The translations under genes were made by a program, and so were the position numbers. The notes beneath the pieces were generated by a model. The model had not been told where the DNA came from. It ran no database searches and worked only from the letters and a program-made list of their open reading frames with translations. From assembly GCA_902595885.1 (NCBI GenBank), contig CACJRQ010000001.1, forward strand, positions 152,002 to 216,001: 64,000 bases of DNA, given 5' to 3'. Shown here piece by piece: positions 27,366 to 37,642 of the stretch (its first letter is position 1; each line of letters opens with the position of its first letter). This DNA comes from an uncultured Pelagibacteraceae bacterium. GTDB taxonomy: Bacteria > Pseudomonadota > Alphaproteobacteria > Pelagibacterales > Pelagibacteraceae.

Positions 27366-30300
27366 ATTTCCTGAAGAGAAGTCACTTCTAATTTTTTTGT
27401 TTTTAGTGATCTAATTGCCTCTAAACATGCTTGAGCAGTAGACATATTAGTACAATAAGGAACTTTATTTTTAAGTGCTGCTCTTCTAATAGCGATAGCA
27501 TCACTGACTCTATACTCTCTTTTCCCACCGCCCGTATTAATAACGAGTGCAATTTTTTTAGAGTCCAAGACATCAACAATATGAGGAGATCCTGTGCTTA
27601 CTTTATTTATAATTTTACATTTCATTCCATGTTTTCGAATATATTCAGCAGTTCCTTTTGTTGCACATAATGTAAACTTTAGTTTAATAAGTTCTTTTGC
27701 TAAATCTATTCCTTCATCTTTGTGACTATCTTTGAGAGATATAAAAGCTAATCCTTGTTTTGGTAATGAGTTAGCAGCTGCGATTTGACTTTTGGCAAAA
27801 GCCATTCCAAAATTTTTATCAAATCCCATCACTTCCCCTGTCGATTTCATTTCAGGTCCTAACAATAAGTCACTATTTGGAAATTTATTAAATGGGAACA
27901 CAGCTTCTTTAACTGCATACATACCTTTAGATTTATCTTTTAAATTAAACTTAGATAACTTTTCACCAGCCATTACTCTTGATGCAATTTTAGCTAAAGG
28001 AAGACCTTTTGCTTTTGATACAAAAGGAACTGTTCGACTAGCTCTTGGATTAACTTCAATCACGTAAATTTCATCTTTTTTTATTGCAAACTGTATGTTC
28101 ATGAAACCTTTTACGTTCAAAGCTATCGCTAATTTTTTTGTTTGATTTTCAATTTCTTTAAGAAGGTATGGTTTAATTGATACAGGGGGTAGGCTACATG
28201 CAGAATCTCCTGAATGAATTCCTGCTTCTTCGATATGTTGCATAATACCTGCTACATGAACCTGTTTTCCATCTGATATGGCATCCACATCCACTTCCAT
28301 TGCATGATCGATAAATTTATCAATTAAAATTGGATTATCTTCTGCAGCTTTAAAGGCTTCATCAACAAATTTTTTAAGCTGATTTTTTTCATGAACAATT
28401 TCCATTGCTCTTCCACCCAAAACATATGAAGGTCTTACCATTAATGGCAACCCTATTTTATCTGCAATTTTAATTGCCTGATTAAATGTCTTTGCAATTC
28501 CACTCTCTGCTTGTTTTAGTTTTAATTTATTTAATAAATTTCTAAATCGGTCTCTATCTTCTGCTAAATCGATCGATGTATATTGCGTTCCTAAAATCGG
28601 AAGCTTGTTATCATATAAAAATTTAGCAAGCTTAATCGGAGTTTGGCCACCAAACTGAGCAATTACACCTATTAGGTTTCCTTTTTCTTGTTCTTTTTTA
28701 ATTATGTTGAAAACGTATTCTTCTTTTAAAGGTTCAAAATATAATCGATCACTCGTATCATAGTCTGTTGATACTGTTTCAGGGTTACAATTAACCATTA
28801 TCGTCTCAAATCCCGCGTCTTTTAATGAAAAACTAGCCTGACAACAGCAATAATCAAACTCAATTCCTTGTCCAATTCTATTTGGCCCTCCTCCAAGAAT
28901 AATTATTTTTTTCTTATTAGATGGATCAGCTTCACATTCAGAGTTAATTGAAAAATTTCTTTGATAAGTTGAGTACATATATGGAGTAAAAGATTTAAAT
29001 TCAGCCGCACAAGTATCTACTTTTTTATAAACTGGAAGTATTTTAAGCGCTGATCTTTTTCTTCTAACAACGTCTTCAGAAGTTTTAGTTAATTCCGAAA
29101 GTTTTTTATCTGAAAATCCAATTGATTTTATTTTATTAAATTCTACAAAATCTTTAGGAAGTCCCTTGTTTTTGATCAGTGCTTCACAATCAACTATTTC
29201 TTTAATTTGTTCTAAAAACCAAGGGTCAATTTTAGATAAATTGTATATTCTCTTTAAGTTTATTTTTTTTCTAATTGCTTCAGCGACTAGCAATAGCTTA
29301 TTCGGAATAGTTTCTTTAAGTTTCTTTTCAATTTGTTTTTTATTTAAATCAAAAATTCTGTCTAAACCTGAAAAACCTGTCTCCAGAGACACTAAAGCCT
29401 TTTGTAGAGATTCTTTAAAGTTTCTTCCTATTGCCATTGCTTCACCTACTGATTTCATAGATGTTCCTAAAGTTGCAGGAGAAGTCGAAAATTTTTCAAA
29501 AGTAAATCTTGGAATTTTAGTCACTACATAATCTATACTTGGCTCAAATGATGCAGGTGTAACTTTAGTTATTTCATTTTTTAATTCATCCAGAGTATAA
29601 CCAACTGCTAATTTTGCAGCAACTTTTGCAATTGGAAATCCAGTTGCTTTTGATGCAAGTGCTGATGATCTTGATACACGTGGATTCATTTCAATGACAA
29701 CCATTCGTCCATTTTTAGGATTGATAGCAAACTGAACATTTGATCCTCCAGTTTCAACTCCAATTTTTCTTAAACATGCAATAGATGCATTTCTCATTAC
29801 CTGGTACTCTTTATCAGTAAGAGTGAGAGCGGGCGCAATTGTAACCGAATCACCAGTATGAATTCCCATCGGATCTATATTTTCAATAGAGCAAATTATG
29901 ATACAATTATCTTTTTTATCTCTTACTACCTCCATTTCAAATTCTTTCCATCCTTCCAAACATTCCTCAACAAGAACTTGGCTTACAGGAGACTCGTGCA
30001 ATCCGTTTTTAACAATCTTAAAATAATCTTTTTTAGTTTTAGCTATTCCTCCGCCGAGTCCACCAAGTGTAAATGCAGGTCTTATAATTGCAGGTAAACC
30101 AATTTTTTTTAATACTTTTGATGCTTGGTTGTTGTTATTAACAATTTCAGATTTTGGTAAATCTAAACCAATATCAATCATATTTTTTCTAAATTTCTTT
30201 CTGTCTTCAGCGTTAGAAATTGCTTTTGAATTTGCTCCGATCAATTCTATTTTGTATTTTTTTAAAACTCCTTTTTTCTCAGCTTCCATTGCAAGATTAA

Positions 30301-30586
30301 GAGCAGTTTGACCACCCATGGTAGGTAGAATTGCGTCTGGCTTTTCCTTTTTGAGTATTTTTTCTAATACGCCTAGTGTAATTGGCTCAATGTAAGTTTT
30401 GTCCGCAACATCTGGATCTGTCATAATAGTTGCAGGATTTGAGTTTATTAAAACTACTTTATAACCTTCATCTTTCAGAGCTTTACATGCTTGCGTTCCA
30501 GAATAATCAAATTCACATGCTTGCCCTATAATTATTGGACCAGCGCCTACGACTAAAATTTTTTTAATATCTTTTCTTTTTGGCAT
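27362..30586 (-). CDS. carB: Carbamoyl-phosphate synthase large subunit
   Basis: CarB makes carbamoyl phosphate from bicarbonate, ATP and ammonia for pyrimidine and arginine synthesis. At 1074 residues it has the full duplicated structure. Each half has an ATP-grasp domain, with parallel motifs [19 protein letters not shown] and [18 protein letters not shown], and [20 protein letters not shown] and [18 protein letters not shown]. The C-terminal MGS-like allosteric domain ([26 protein letters not shown]) is intact. Its start overlaps the end of carA by 23 bp. Confidence 0.98.
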   Translation of the reverse strand: MPKRKDIKKILVVGAGPIIIGQACEFDYSGTQACKALKDEGYKVVLINSNPATIMTDPDVADKTYIEPITLGVLEKILKKEKPDAILPTMGGQTALNLAMEAEKKGVLKKYKIELIGANSKAISNAEDRKKFRKNMIDIGLDLPKSEIVNNNNQASKVLKKIGLPAIIRPAFTLGGLGGGIAKTKKDYFKIVKNGLHESPVSQVLVEECLEGWKEFEMEVVRDKKDNCIIICSIENIDPMGIHTGDSVTIAPALTLTDKEYQVMRNASIACLRKIGVETGGSNVQFAINPKNGRMVVIEMNPRVSRSSALASKATGFPIAKVAAKLAVGYTLDELKNEITKVTPASFEPSIDYVVTKIPRFTFEKFSTSPATLGTSMKSVGEAMAIGRNFKESLQKALVSLETGFSGLDRIFDLNKKQIEKKLKETIPNKLLLVAEAIRKKINLKRIYNLSKIDPWFLEQIKEIVDCEALIKNKGLPKDFVEFNKIKSIGFSDKKLSELTKTSEDVVRRKRSALKILPVYKKVDTCAAEFKSFTPYMYSTYQRNFSINSECEADPSNKKKIIILGGGPNRIGQGIEFDYCCCQASFSLKDAGFETIMVNCNPETVSTDYDTSDRLYFEPLKEEYVFNIIKKEQEKGNLIGVIAQFGGQTPIKLAKFLYDNKLPILGTQYTSIDLAEDRDRFRNLLNKLKLKQAESGIAKTFNQAIKIADKIGLPLMVRPSYVLGGRAMEIVHEKNQLKKFVDEAFKAAEDNPILIDKFIDHAMEVDVDAISDGKQVHVAGIMQHIEEAGIHSGDSACSLPPVSIKPYLLKEIENQTKKLAIALNVKGFMNIQFAIKKDEIYVIEVNPRASRTVPFVSKAKGLPLAKIASRVMAGEKLSKFNLKDKSKGMYAVKEAVFPFNKFPNSDLLLGPEMKSTGEVMGFDKNFGMAFAKSQIAAANSLPKQGLAFISLKDSHKDEGIDLAKELIKLKFTLCATKGTAEYIRKHGMKCKIINKVSTGSPHIVDVLDSKKIALVINTGGGKREYRVSDAIAIRRAALKNKVPYCTNMSTAQACLEAIRSLKTKKLEVTSLQEI

Positions 30587-31760
30587 TTTTTTTCATGTTG
30601 TTAATAAATTCTTGAAACAAATAAACACTATCTTGGGGTCCTGGATTAGACTCTGGATGATATTGAACTGAAAATATTGGTTTATTTTTGAGCTTTATTC
30701 CTTCAATAGTATTATCAAAAAGAGATTTATGAGTTACTTCAATTTTTTTTGGTAAAGTTTCTTCAACTACTACAAACCCATGATTTTGACTGGTAATTTC
30801 AACTTTGTCATGAACTAAATTTTTAACAGGATGGTTTGCGCCTCTATGGCCTAACTTCATTTTTTTTGTTTTGCCACCTAAAGCTAATGCCAAAATCTGA
30901 TGACCTAAACAAATACCAAATATAGGTAAATTATTTTTTATAAGTTCATTAATTATAGCGATTGAATATTTTCCAGTTGCAGCTGGATCTCCTGGTCCAT
31001 TGGATAAAAAAATTCCATTTGGTTTCAAACCTAGTATTTTTTGTGCATTTGTTTTACAAGAAACAACAGTAACCTTGCAGTTGAAGTCGGAGAAATATCT
31101 TAATATATTTTTTTTTATTCCATAATCAACCGCAACTACATGAAATAAATTTTTATTATTCTTTTTATATCCTGTCTCTTTTTTCCAGGTTTGAAGACCT
31201 CTCCAAGTATAATTTTTCTTAGTTGAAACTACTTCTGCAAGATCTAAATTTTTTAATCCACTCCATTTAATTGTGTTATTAGTTAGTTTATTAATATTAA
31301 ACTTTCCATTTTTTGAATAAGATATTGTTCCCTTAGGTGCCCCTTTATCTCTTATAAAGTTTGTAAGGCTTCTTGTGTCTAAGCCAGTAATTCCAACAAT
31401 TTTATTTTTCTTTAGCCAAGCATCTAAATGTAGAAAAGATCTATAGTTTGAGGGTGACGTTATTTCTGAGTTAATTATTACTCCTTTTGCCCATATTTTA
31501 TCAGACTCATGATCTTCTTTATTGGTTCCAACATTTCCTATATGAGGAAAGGTAAAGTTGATAATTTGACCCGCATATGAAGGATCAGAAATGATTTCCT
31601 GATACCCTGTTAATGATGTATTAAAGCAAACTTCGCCTGTAGCCTCTCCTTGGTATCCAATTCCAATTCCTTTAAATACCTTTTTATTTTCAAGAACTAA
31701 AACGCCTGTATTGATTTGTGATTTTGTATTTGAGTTAGTTTTTTTTGCTTTTTTCTTCAA
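30564..31760 (-). CDS. carA: Carbamoyl-phosphate synthase small subunit
   Basis: Glutamine amidotransferase subunit that feeds ammonia to CarB. The N-terminal domain has [21 protein letters not shown]. The class I glutaminase domain has [15 protein letters not shown] with the catalytic Cys and [11 protein letters not shown] with the catalytic His and Glu. The only usable start is TTG 31760, since the preceding in-frame codon is TAA. That makes a basic N-terminal extension of about 16 residues (KKKAKK) not usual in the family. A 12-bp palindrome lies just upstream. Confidence 0.96.
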   Translation of the reverse strand: MKKKAKKTNSNTKSQINTGVLVLENKKVFKGIGIGYQGEATGEVCFNTSLTGYQEIISDPSYAGQIINFTFPHIGNVGTNKEDHESDKIWAKGVIINSEITSPSNYRSFLHLDAWLKKNKIVGITGLDTRSLTNFIRDKGAPKGTISYSKNGKFNINKLTNNTIKWSGLKNLDLAEVVSTKKNYTWRGLQTWKKETGYKKNNKNLFHVVAVDYGIKKNILRYFSDFNCKVTVVSCKTNAQKILGLKPNGIFLSNGPGDPAATGKYSIAIINELIKNNLPIFGICLGHQILALALGGKTKKMKLGHRGANHPVKNLVHDKVEITSQNHGFVVVEETLPKKIEVTHKSLFDNTIEGIKLKNKPIFSVQYHPESNPGPQDSVYLFQEFINNMKKNAKKKRY

Positions 31761-31764
31761 TTAC

Positions 31765-31776
31765 AACTCATGAGTT
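31765..31776. repeat. 12-bp perfect palindrome ahead of carA
   Basis: AACTCATGAGTT is self-complementary and lies 4 bp upstream of the carA TTG. On the carA strand its ATG opens a four-codon frame (Met-Ser-Cys-Asn) whose TGA overlaps the carA start codon. It could be an operator or a translational element, or chance in AT-rich DNA. Confidence 0.4.
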
Positions 31777-31886
31777 AAAGGTTAATACAATAATTGCTTT
31801 ATTATCGCAACAGAGATGTAATATAAAATTGTAAAAAAACAATTTTTCTTTTGAAGAATTTTTTCTTTAAAGTAGATTTAAAAATT

Positions 31887-32348
31887 ATGTCATTAAAACA
31901 AACTATCGAAAACGAATATAAAAACGCTCTAAAATCTAAAGATAAAAATAAAATATCAACCTATAGGTTAATATTATCTTCTATTAAGGATTTGGACATT
32001 GTTAATAGATCGGGCCCCAATAAAAAAGAAACAGATGATGAGGATATTAAGAAACTTTTAAAAAAAATGGTTAAACAGAGGGCCGAATCGATCGATATTT
32101 ATAAAAAAAACAATAGAACAGATCTTTTAGAGGTTGAGCAAAATGAATATGATATTTTAACAAGTTTTTTACCAAAGCAGCTTAGTGAAGAGGAAACCAA
32201 GAAAATTTGTGCAGATGTTATCTCAAAAATTGGAGCAAATTCATTAAAAGATATGGGAAAAGTTATGGGTGAACTCAAAAAAACTCATGCAGACGAAATT
32301 GATTTTTCCAAAGCAGGATCAATGATCAAAGAATTGTTGAACAAATAA
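31887..32348 (+). CDS. GatB/YqeY domain protein
   Basis: The 153-residue protein matches the free-standing YqeY family, homologous to the tRNA-binding tail of GatB. The start MSLKQTIENEYKNALKSKDK, the FLPKQLSEEE motif and the MGKVMGELK segment are typical. The exact function is unknown. A longer frame from TTG 31851 has no conserved sequence, so I used ATG 31887. The dnaG ATG lies at its last base (TAATG). The yqeY-dnaG-rpoD order is common in bacteria. Confidence 0.9.
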   Translation: MSLKQTIENEYKNALKSKDKNKISTYRLILSSIKDLDIVNRSGPNKKETDDEDIKKLLKKMVKQRAESIDIYKKNNRTDLLEVEQNEYDILTSFLPKQLSEEETKKICADVISKIGANSLKDMGKVMGELKKTHADEIDFSKAGSMIKELLNK

Positions 32349-34123
32349 TGAAATACCCAAAAGAATACCTTGATGAAATCAAAAATAGGTTGAAAGTTTC
32401 AACGGTAGTATCAAAAACTGTTTCCTTAAAAAAAAGAGGTAAAGAATTTGTGGGTCTATCACCTTTTAAAAATGAAAAAACACCTTCATTTACAGTGAAT
32501 GATGAAAAAGAATTTTATCATTGTTTTGCAACTTCTGAACACGGTAATATTTTTGATTTTGTCATGAAAACTCAAAATTTAAAATTTGGCGAAGCAATCA
32601 AATATTTAGCTCAGTTAGCAGGTATGCAGCCATATATGTTTTCAAAACAAGATGAGGAAAGAGAGAAAAAATGGAATGAGTATAAATCTATTTTTAATAA
32701 TTACGTAGATTTTTATCACAATGAACTTTTAAAAAATGAAGATTATTCAATTGCTAGAGTTTATTTAAAAAAAAGATCACTAGGTAAGGATGAGGTAAAA
32801 AAATTTAAAATTGGATACATAGAAAAAAATCCAAATTTTTTTGAAAAATTAAAAAAAGACCATAGCGAACAAACTTTAGTAGAAACTGGTTTATTTTATT
32901 TAGACGAGAAAAAAAAAATATATGTTGAAAGATTTAGAGGTAGATTAATATTTCCAATCAATAATATTTCAGGCCAACCAATAGCTTTGGGTGGAAGAAT
33001 AATTGAAAATTTAGATTACTTAGCTAAATATATAAATTCACCTGAAACAAATTTTTTTAAAAAAGGATCTAATTTATACAATTTAGACTTAGCAAGGAAA
33101 CTATCTAATAAAATTGATCATATTTATCTGGTTGAAGGATATATGGATGTTGTAGGTCTCAGCAAAAATGGAATCGATAATGTAGTAGCAAATCTTGGTA
33201 CGTCTTTAACTGAAAAGCAAATTTTAACTTTAAATCAATTTTTTGATGATATCATAATATGTTTTGATGGTGATGAAAGTGGATATAAAGCTGCTGTTAG
33301 AGCTGCTGAAAATTCAATAAAGGAATTGAAACCTGAAAAACAAATTTCATTTTTGTTTCTACCAGATAAAGAAGATCCAGATAGTTATGTAAATAAAAAT
33401 GGTAAGGCTAATTTTGTAGATTTTACAAAGCAGAGCAAACTATCAATTCATCAATTTATTTTTAGTCATTATAAAAAGCAAACTAAAAATAATCCTTCAT
33501 CGATGGCTATTTTTGAAAAAAAACTAAGAGAAATTGCAAATACAATAAAAGATGATTTTATAAAAAAATATGTTTTAGAATATTTTTTAGAAAAAATTGC
33601 TGAGTTAACACCACATTCCAATCAAAATAATAAAAGATTTTATTCAAAGAAAACAAAATCTTTAGAAAGCACAAAAAAATATTTTAAAGAAAGTCAGTCT
33701 TTGACTGGAGTAGAATTAAAGGAGTTTTCTTTATTATACTTGGTGATAAATAATCTTGATTTGTTGCAAGCAAATATTCATTTGATTGAAAATATTAAAT
33801 TATTTACTGAGTTTAATAAAAAAATATTTGAAATGATTGTTGAAAAATTAAAATCTGGTTCTAAAATTACAATTGAAGATCTTAATTTGGATATTCAATT
33901 AACAGAAAAAATAAATAAATTTGCTCCAATCAAACATATTCTAAAAAATCAGTCTAATGATGATCAAAAAATAATAGAATTATTAGAGGATATCTCTAGG
34001 GATTTAATGAATTATGATCTCGAGTTCAGAATTCAGGAATTAGAATCGAAGTTTTCAGTGGACATGAGTGAGTCTACATTTAATGAGTTAAAAGAGCTCA
34101 AAAAAAAGCAGAATCTCAATTAA
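32348..34123 (+). CDS. dnaG: DNA primase with degenerate zinc-binding domain
   Basis: DnaG synthesises RNA primers for replication. The RNA polymerase core and TOPRIM domain are intact: ALGGRIIENLDYLAKYINSPE, LVEGYMDVVGLSKNGI and ICFDGDESGYKAA hold the catalytic acidic residues. The N-terminal CHC2 zinc domain is recognisable in order (SPFKNEKTPSF, then YHCFATSEHG). However, the four zinc ligands are Ser38, Lys41, Cys59 and Thr62, so only one remains. The C-terminal DnaB-interaction region is poorly conserved. Length 591 residues. It is translationally coupled to yqeY. Confidence 0.95.
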   Translation: MKYPKEYLDEIKNRLKVSTVVSKTVSLKKRGKEFVGLSPFKNEKTPSFTVNDEKEFYHCFATSEHGNIFDFVMKTQNLKFGEAIKYLAQLAGMQPYMFSKQDEEREKKWNEYKSIFNNYVDFYHNELLKNEDYSIARVYLKKRSLGKDEVKKFKIGYIEKNPNFFEKLKKDHSEQTLVETGLFYLDEKKKIYVERFRGRLIFPINNISGQPIALGGRIIENLDYLAKYINSPETNFFKKGSNLYNLDLARKLSNKIDHIYLVEGYMDVVGLSKNGIDNVVANLGTSLTEKQILTLNQFFDDIIICFDGDESGYKAAVRAAENSIKELKPEKQISFLFLPDKEDPDSYVNKNGKANFVDFTKQSKLSIHQFIFSHYKKQTKNNPSSMAIFEKKLREIANTIKDDFIKKYVLEYFLEKIAELTPHSNQNNKRFYSKKTKSLESTKKYFKESQSLTGVELKEFSLLYLVINNLDLLQANIHLIENIKLFTEFNKKIFEMIVEKLKSGSKITIEDLNLDIQLTEKINKFAPIKHILKNQSNDDQKIIELLEDISRDLMNYDLEFRIQELESKFSVDMSESTFNELKELKKKQNLN

Positions 34124-34189
34124 ACTGACCAAATTAGTAATAGATTTTTATATATTTGACATTATATAAGATCTCTAAATCAAATTATC

Positions 34190-36013
34190 GTGGAAAGAAT
34201 TATTACAAAATCATTTGCTAGACTAATGGGTCGAGGAACTCATAGAGGCTTTATAACTTATGAAGAATTAAGCAAGTCATTAGGTAAAAGAAATTTGTCA
34301 GATGAAAATTTAGCTCAAGCTTTTATTCATATATTAGATGAAAACATTTCATTAGTTCAGAAAAAATCTGATTTTAAGGTTTTAAGAAAAAAAGAGAACT
34401 CAAATAAAGAAGAGGGTAAAACAATTGAAAAAAGTGATGACCCTATAAGAATGTATTTGCGTGAAATGGGTGGTGTAGAACTTCTTTCAAGAGAAGGTGA
34501 GATAGCAATAGCAAAAAGGATTGAAGCTGGAAAAGATGTAATGCTAATAGCTCTTTCTCAAAGTCCAATTACTGCACAACAGTTTTTTGAATGGAATAAT
34601 CAACTCCAAAAAGACGAAATCTTGGTTAGAGAAATAATTGATATTGATACAAATTATATGGAAGATGAAAGTACAGGACCAAGTGCAAAACAGAAAAATT
34701 CTGGTGAACTAGAAAAAGATGAGGGTCAAACGGAGGAAGATGAAGATTTTAATCCTACCCTTGCGGCAATGGAGTCCGAGATAAAACCAAAAGTTTTAAA
34801 AACAATCAATACACTAACTAAAGAATATTCAAAACTAATAAAGTACCAGAAGGAAAAACTAGAATGTATTTTAAATAGTCAAACATTTTCAACAGCTAAA
34901 GAAAAAGGGTATGAAAAAGTAGTTAATGATATCCTGGAGAATATAAAATCACTACAATTATCTCCCTCAGTTCTAGAAGAGTTAGTTCAAAAACATTATA
35001 TTGAAAACAAAAAAATAATTTCACTTGAGGGAAATCTTTTAAGACTTGCAATGGATCAAAAAATCTCAAGAAATGAGTTTATTAAATTTTATGTTGGAAA
35101 TGAAATAAATCCAAATTTAAAAAAATTTTTAGATACCAATGTTGTCTGGAAACAATTTTTCAATAAGAATAAAGAAGAATTTAAAAATATAAGAGAAAGG
35201 TTAATTGAAATTAGTTATAAACTTGGAATATCTGTAACTGATTTCAAGAAATTAGTAAGCAGAATTCAAAAGGGAGAAAAGGAATCAAGAATAGCAAAAA
35301 AAGAAATGGTAGAAGCCAATTTAAGATTGGTAATTTCTATTGCAAAAAAATATACAAATAGAGGATTGCAATTTTTAGATTTAATTCAAGAGGGAAATAT
35401 TGGTTTAATGAAAGCTGTAGATAAATTTGAATACAGAAGAGGTTATAAATTTTCTACATATGCAACGTGGTGGATTAGACAAGCGATAACTAGATCAATT
35501 GCCGATCAAGCTAGAACTATACGTATTCCTGTTCATATGATTGAAACAATAAATAAAATTGTGCGAACTCAAAGATTAATATTAAGTGAATTTGGTAGAG
35601 AAGCTACCCCTGAAGAATTAGCAAAAAAACTGAGAATGCCTTTAGATAAAGTTAGAAAGGTACTAAAAATATCTAAAGAACCTGTTTCTTTAGAAAAACC
35701 TGTAGGAGATGAAGAAGATAGTAGCTTGGGGGACTTTATTGAAGATACAAAAGCTTTGGCTCCTCTTGAACAGGCAATAAAATCAAATCTAGGCGAAGCA
35801 ACAACAAAAATACTTTCCACATTAACTCCAAGGGAAGAAAGAGTTTTGAGAATGAGATTTGGAGTAGGAATGAACACCGATCATACCTTAGAGGAAGTTG
35901 GATTACAATTTTCTGTAACGAGGGAAAGGATTAGACAGATTGAAGCTAAAGCACTTAGAAAATTAAAACATCCTAGTAGATCTAAACAATTAAAAAGTTT
36001 TTTAGAAAGCTAA
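34190..36013 (+). CDS. rpoD: Housekeeping sigma factor RpoD (sigma-70)
   Basis: Primary sigma factor, 607 residues, start GTG 34190. Region 1.1 is present at the N-terminus. Region 1.2 is [21 protein letters not shown], and a charged non-conserved region follows. Region 2 has [24 protein letters not shown] and [17 protein letters not shown] (-10 recognition). Region 3 and region 4.2, [20 protein letters not shown] (-35 recognition), are intact. tRNA-Val starts 4 bp after its stop and is likely to share the transcript. Confidence 0.98.
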   Translation: MERIITKSFARLMGRGTHRGFITYEELSKSLGKRNLSDENLAQAFIHILDENISLVQKKSDFKVLRKKENSNKEEGKTIEKSDDPIRMYLREMGGVELLSREGEIAIAKRIEAGKDVMLIALSQSPITAQQFFEWNNQLQKDEILVREIIDIDTNYMEDESTGPSAKQKNSGELEKDEGQTEEDEDFNPTLAAMESEIKPKVLKTINTLTKEYSKLIKYQKEKLECILNSQTFSTAKEKGYEKVVNDILENIKSLQLSPSVLEELVQKHYIENKKIISLEGNLLRLAMDQKISRNEFIKFYVGNEINPNLKKFLDTNVVWKQFFNKNKEEFKNIRERLIEISYKLGISVTDFKKLVSRIQKGEKESRIAKKEMVEANLRLVISIAKKYTNRGLQFLDLIQEGNIGLMKAVDKFEYRRGYKFSTYATWWIRQAITRSIADQARTIRIPVHMIETINKIVRTQRLILSEFGREATPEELAKKLRMPLDKVRKVLKISKEPVSLEKPVGDEEDSSLGDFIEDTKALAPLEQAIKSNLGEATTKILSTLTPREERVLRMRFGVGMNTDHTLEEVGLQFSVTRERIRQIEAKALRKLKHPSRSKQLKSFLES

Positions 36014-36017
36014 TCAC

Positions 36018-36092
36018 GGGCCGTTAGCTCAATAGTAGAGTACTGCATTGACATTGCAGGGGTAGTTGGAGCGTAACCAACACGGCCCACCA
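36018..36092 (+). tRNA. tRNA-Val (anticodon GAC), atypical D- and T-loops
   Basis: Acceptor GGGCCGT (36018-36024) pairs perfectly with ACGGCCC (36082-36088), with discriminator A and encoded CCA at 36090-36092. Anticodon stem CTGCA/TGCAG closes the loop TTGACAT with anticodon GAC. The T-stem GTTGG/CCAAC is perfect, but its loop is AGCGTAA (36070-36076) where TTCRANY is expected. The D-loop is AATAGTA (36031-36037) and lacks the GG pair. It is 4 bp after rpoD. Confidence 0.88.
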
Positions 36093-36110
36093 AATTTATT
36101 TTATCTTCAA

Positions 36111-36137
36111 TTGATTACTTTTTAAATATAGTATAAC
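36111..36137 (+). promoter_or_regulatory. Candidate promoter for the CAU-anticodon tRNA
   Basis: TTGATT (36111-36116) and TATAAC (36132-36137) are separated by 15 bp, shorter than optimal, and the tRNA begins 15 nt after the -10 element. It could give the tRNA a promoter separate from rpoD. Confidence 0.35.
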
Positions 36138-36151
36138 TAGTTCAAAGTATT

Positions 36152-36228
36152 GGGCCTGTAGCTCAGTTGGTTAGAGCAGTACACTCATAATGTATTGGTC
36201 CCAGGTTCGAGTCCTGGCGGGCCCACCA
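36152..36228 (+). tRNA. tRNA with CAT anticodon (elongator Met or Ile2)
   Basis: Complete cloverleaf. GGGCCTG (36152-36158) pairs with CGGGCCC (36218-36224), discriminator A, CCA at 36226-36228. D-loop GG is present, the anticodon loop is CTCATAA with CAT, and the T-loop is TTCGAGT. It is not an initiator type. Elongator tRNA-Met and the lysidine-modified tRNA-Ile2 share this anticodon and cannot be separated by eye. It ends 4 bp before the convergent mlaC stop. Confidence 0.93.
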
Positions 36229-36232
36229 AAAG

Positions 36233-36817
36233 TTATTTTTTTGAAAATTCTTTAAGAGTTTTGAATAGCGCATTTATATCCCCATCATTTGAATTTAGAA
36301 TAGATGCAAATTCTTCTTTTTGTGTTCTCGCCAAACTAAGTCCCTCTATTATTAAATCTCTTATTAGTGGGGTATCAGGATTTTTTGTGTAAACTCTCCA
36401 GTCAATCTTTACCTCTGGCCTTTCAGATGTTGCTATTAACAAACTATTAACAATTGTATAATTTTCATTTAGAGTTTTTTTTCCCTGAACTTCAATTTTA
36501 GGGTTAGTATATTCAGATAATCTACTAGAAAAACTTTTTAAAAAATAATTTTCAAATAAAATTAAATATTCTTTTTTTTGATCAATATCTAAATTTTTTC
36601 GGGCTGACCCGAGAGAATAATACCCTACACCTCTTATATCTACTGTTTCTTTTGCGACTAATTTTAGTTGATTTATTTTTTCATCTTTTGAGATATCTTT
36701 TGAGAGAATTTCTGAAGCTCTATTTACTGTAGACTGAACAAAAACATCTGGCTCAATAGAAAAAGCATTAAAAGATATAATGTTAAATAAAAATAAAATT
36801 ATAAATATTTTTTTCAT
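36233..36817 (-). CDS. mlaC: Phospholipid-binding protein MlaC
   Basis: Periplasmic shuttle that carries phospholipids between the outer-membrane MlaA complex and the inner-membrane MlaFEDB transporter. The 194-residue protein has a signal peptide (about residues 1-20, ending FNAFS). The MlaC fold is visible through VDIRGVGYYSLGSARK, KKEYLILFENYFLKSF and VKIDWRVYTKNPDTPLIRDLIIEGLS segments. It lies 22 bp downstream of mlaA on the same strand. The ABC transporter genes are not in the window. Confidence 0.92.
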   Translation of the reverse strand: MKKIFIILFLFNIISFNAFSIEPDVFVQSTVNRASEILSKDISKDEKINQLKLVAKETVDIRGVGYYSLGSARKNLDIDQKKEYLILFENYFLKSFSSRLSEYTNPKIEVQGKKTLNENYTIVNSLLIATSERPEVKIDWRVYTKNPDTPLIRDLIIEGLSLARTQKEEFASILNSNDGDINALFKTLKEFSKK

Positions 36818-36839
36818 ACTTTTTAATTAAATTTAAAAA

Positions 36840-37637
36840 TTATTTATTATCTATTTCTTCCCAGTCTTCCTCATCTTTATATAAAACTTCGATGTTTCCT
36901 CTTTGATTATTTTTAATTTTATTTTCTCTATCTTGTAGATATAAACTTTTTAAAGAAGCATAAAAGTCTATTGAGTTTTTTTCAAGATTATCGAATGACT
37001 CCAAATTATCTGCTCTAAAATCTATACCACTTAGAGCTTTTGAGGTTATGTAAAGACCTTCACTTAAAAATTCATTATTACCATGAACTGAAGCATTGTA
37101 CCAAGGATCACCCCCCAATACATTTGCAAAAGAGCCTGCAGTGTCTCTTATTGTTGAAGGTCCTAGAACAGGAAGAACTAAATAACAACCGGGCCCCACA
37201 CCCCATTTCCCTAAAGTTTGCCCATAGTCTTCTTTTTCATATTTTGGAAAACCCATTTTGTTAGCTACATCAACAGTACCCAGTAATCCAATTGTAGAAT
37301 TTACAACGAGTCTACCAGTATTTATAAAGGCATTCTTTATATCTCCTTGTAAAATATTATTAGGTATTGTTATTAGATTAGATAAGTTTTTAACTGCATT
37401 GCTTGTGCCTCTTTGTACTGGATCAGGTAATTTTCTATAACCTTTAGCAATCGGTTTAATAATTGCTTTATCAAGACCTTGATTAAATTTAAAGGTTGCT
37501 CTATTTAATTTTTCAAAACAGTCTTTTATTTCTTCAGGTTTGTCTTTTTTAATAACTAATTCTCCATCAGATCCGGCATAAGCATTAAATGCTATTAAAA
37601 AAATAGAAATGAATATTATTACTAGTTTTCTCAACAT
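36840..37637 (-). CDS. mlaA: Outer-membrane lipid asymmetry protein MlaA (VacJ), no lipobox
   Basis: MlaA sits in the outer membrane and removes phospholipids from the outer leaflet. Family blocks are present: EKLNRATFKFNQGLDKAI, LSNLITIPNNILQGD, EDYGQTLGKWGVGPGCYLVLP and GPSTIRDTAG. The 265-residue length is normal. The N-terminus is an ordinary signal peptide ending AYA followed by GSD, with no Leu-x-x-Cys lipobox, unlike the lipoprotein of E. coli. mlaC follows. Confidence 0.93.
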   Translation of the reverse strand: MLRKLVIIFISIFLIAFNAYAGSDGELVIKKDKPEEIKDCFEKLNRATFKFNQGLDKAIIKPIAKGYRKLPDPVQRGTSNAVKNLSNLITIPNNILQGDIKNAFINTGRLVVNSTIGLLGTVDVANKMGFPKYEKEDYGQTLGKWGVGPGCYLVLPVLGPSTIRDTAGSFANVLGGDPWYNASVHGNNEFLSEGLYITSKALSGIDFRADNLESFDNLEKNSIDFYASLKSLYLQDRENKIKNNQRGNIEVLYKDEEDWEEIDNK

Positions 37638-37642
37638 GATTA

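Noticed and set aside
31825..31846. AAAATTG/CAATTTT hairpin followed by T residues, like a terminator
   Set aside because: The stem is almost all A-T with an 8-nt loop, it lies in a divergent promoter region with no gene ending there, and such hairpins are expected by chance at this base composition.
34156..34161. Perfect TTGACA upstream of rpoD
   Set aside because: No convincing -10 element lies 16-18 bp downstream, so I did not call a promoter, although one must exist nearby or in dnaG.
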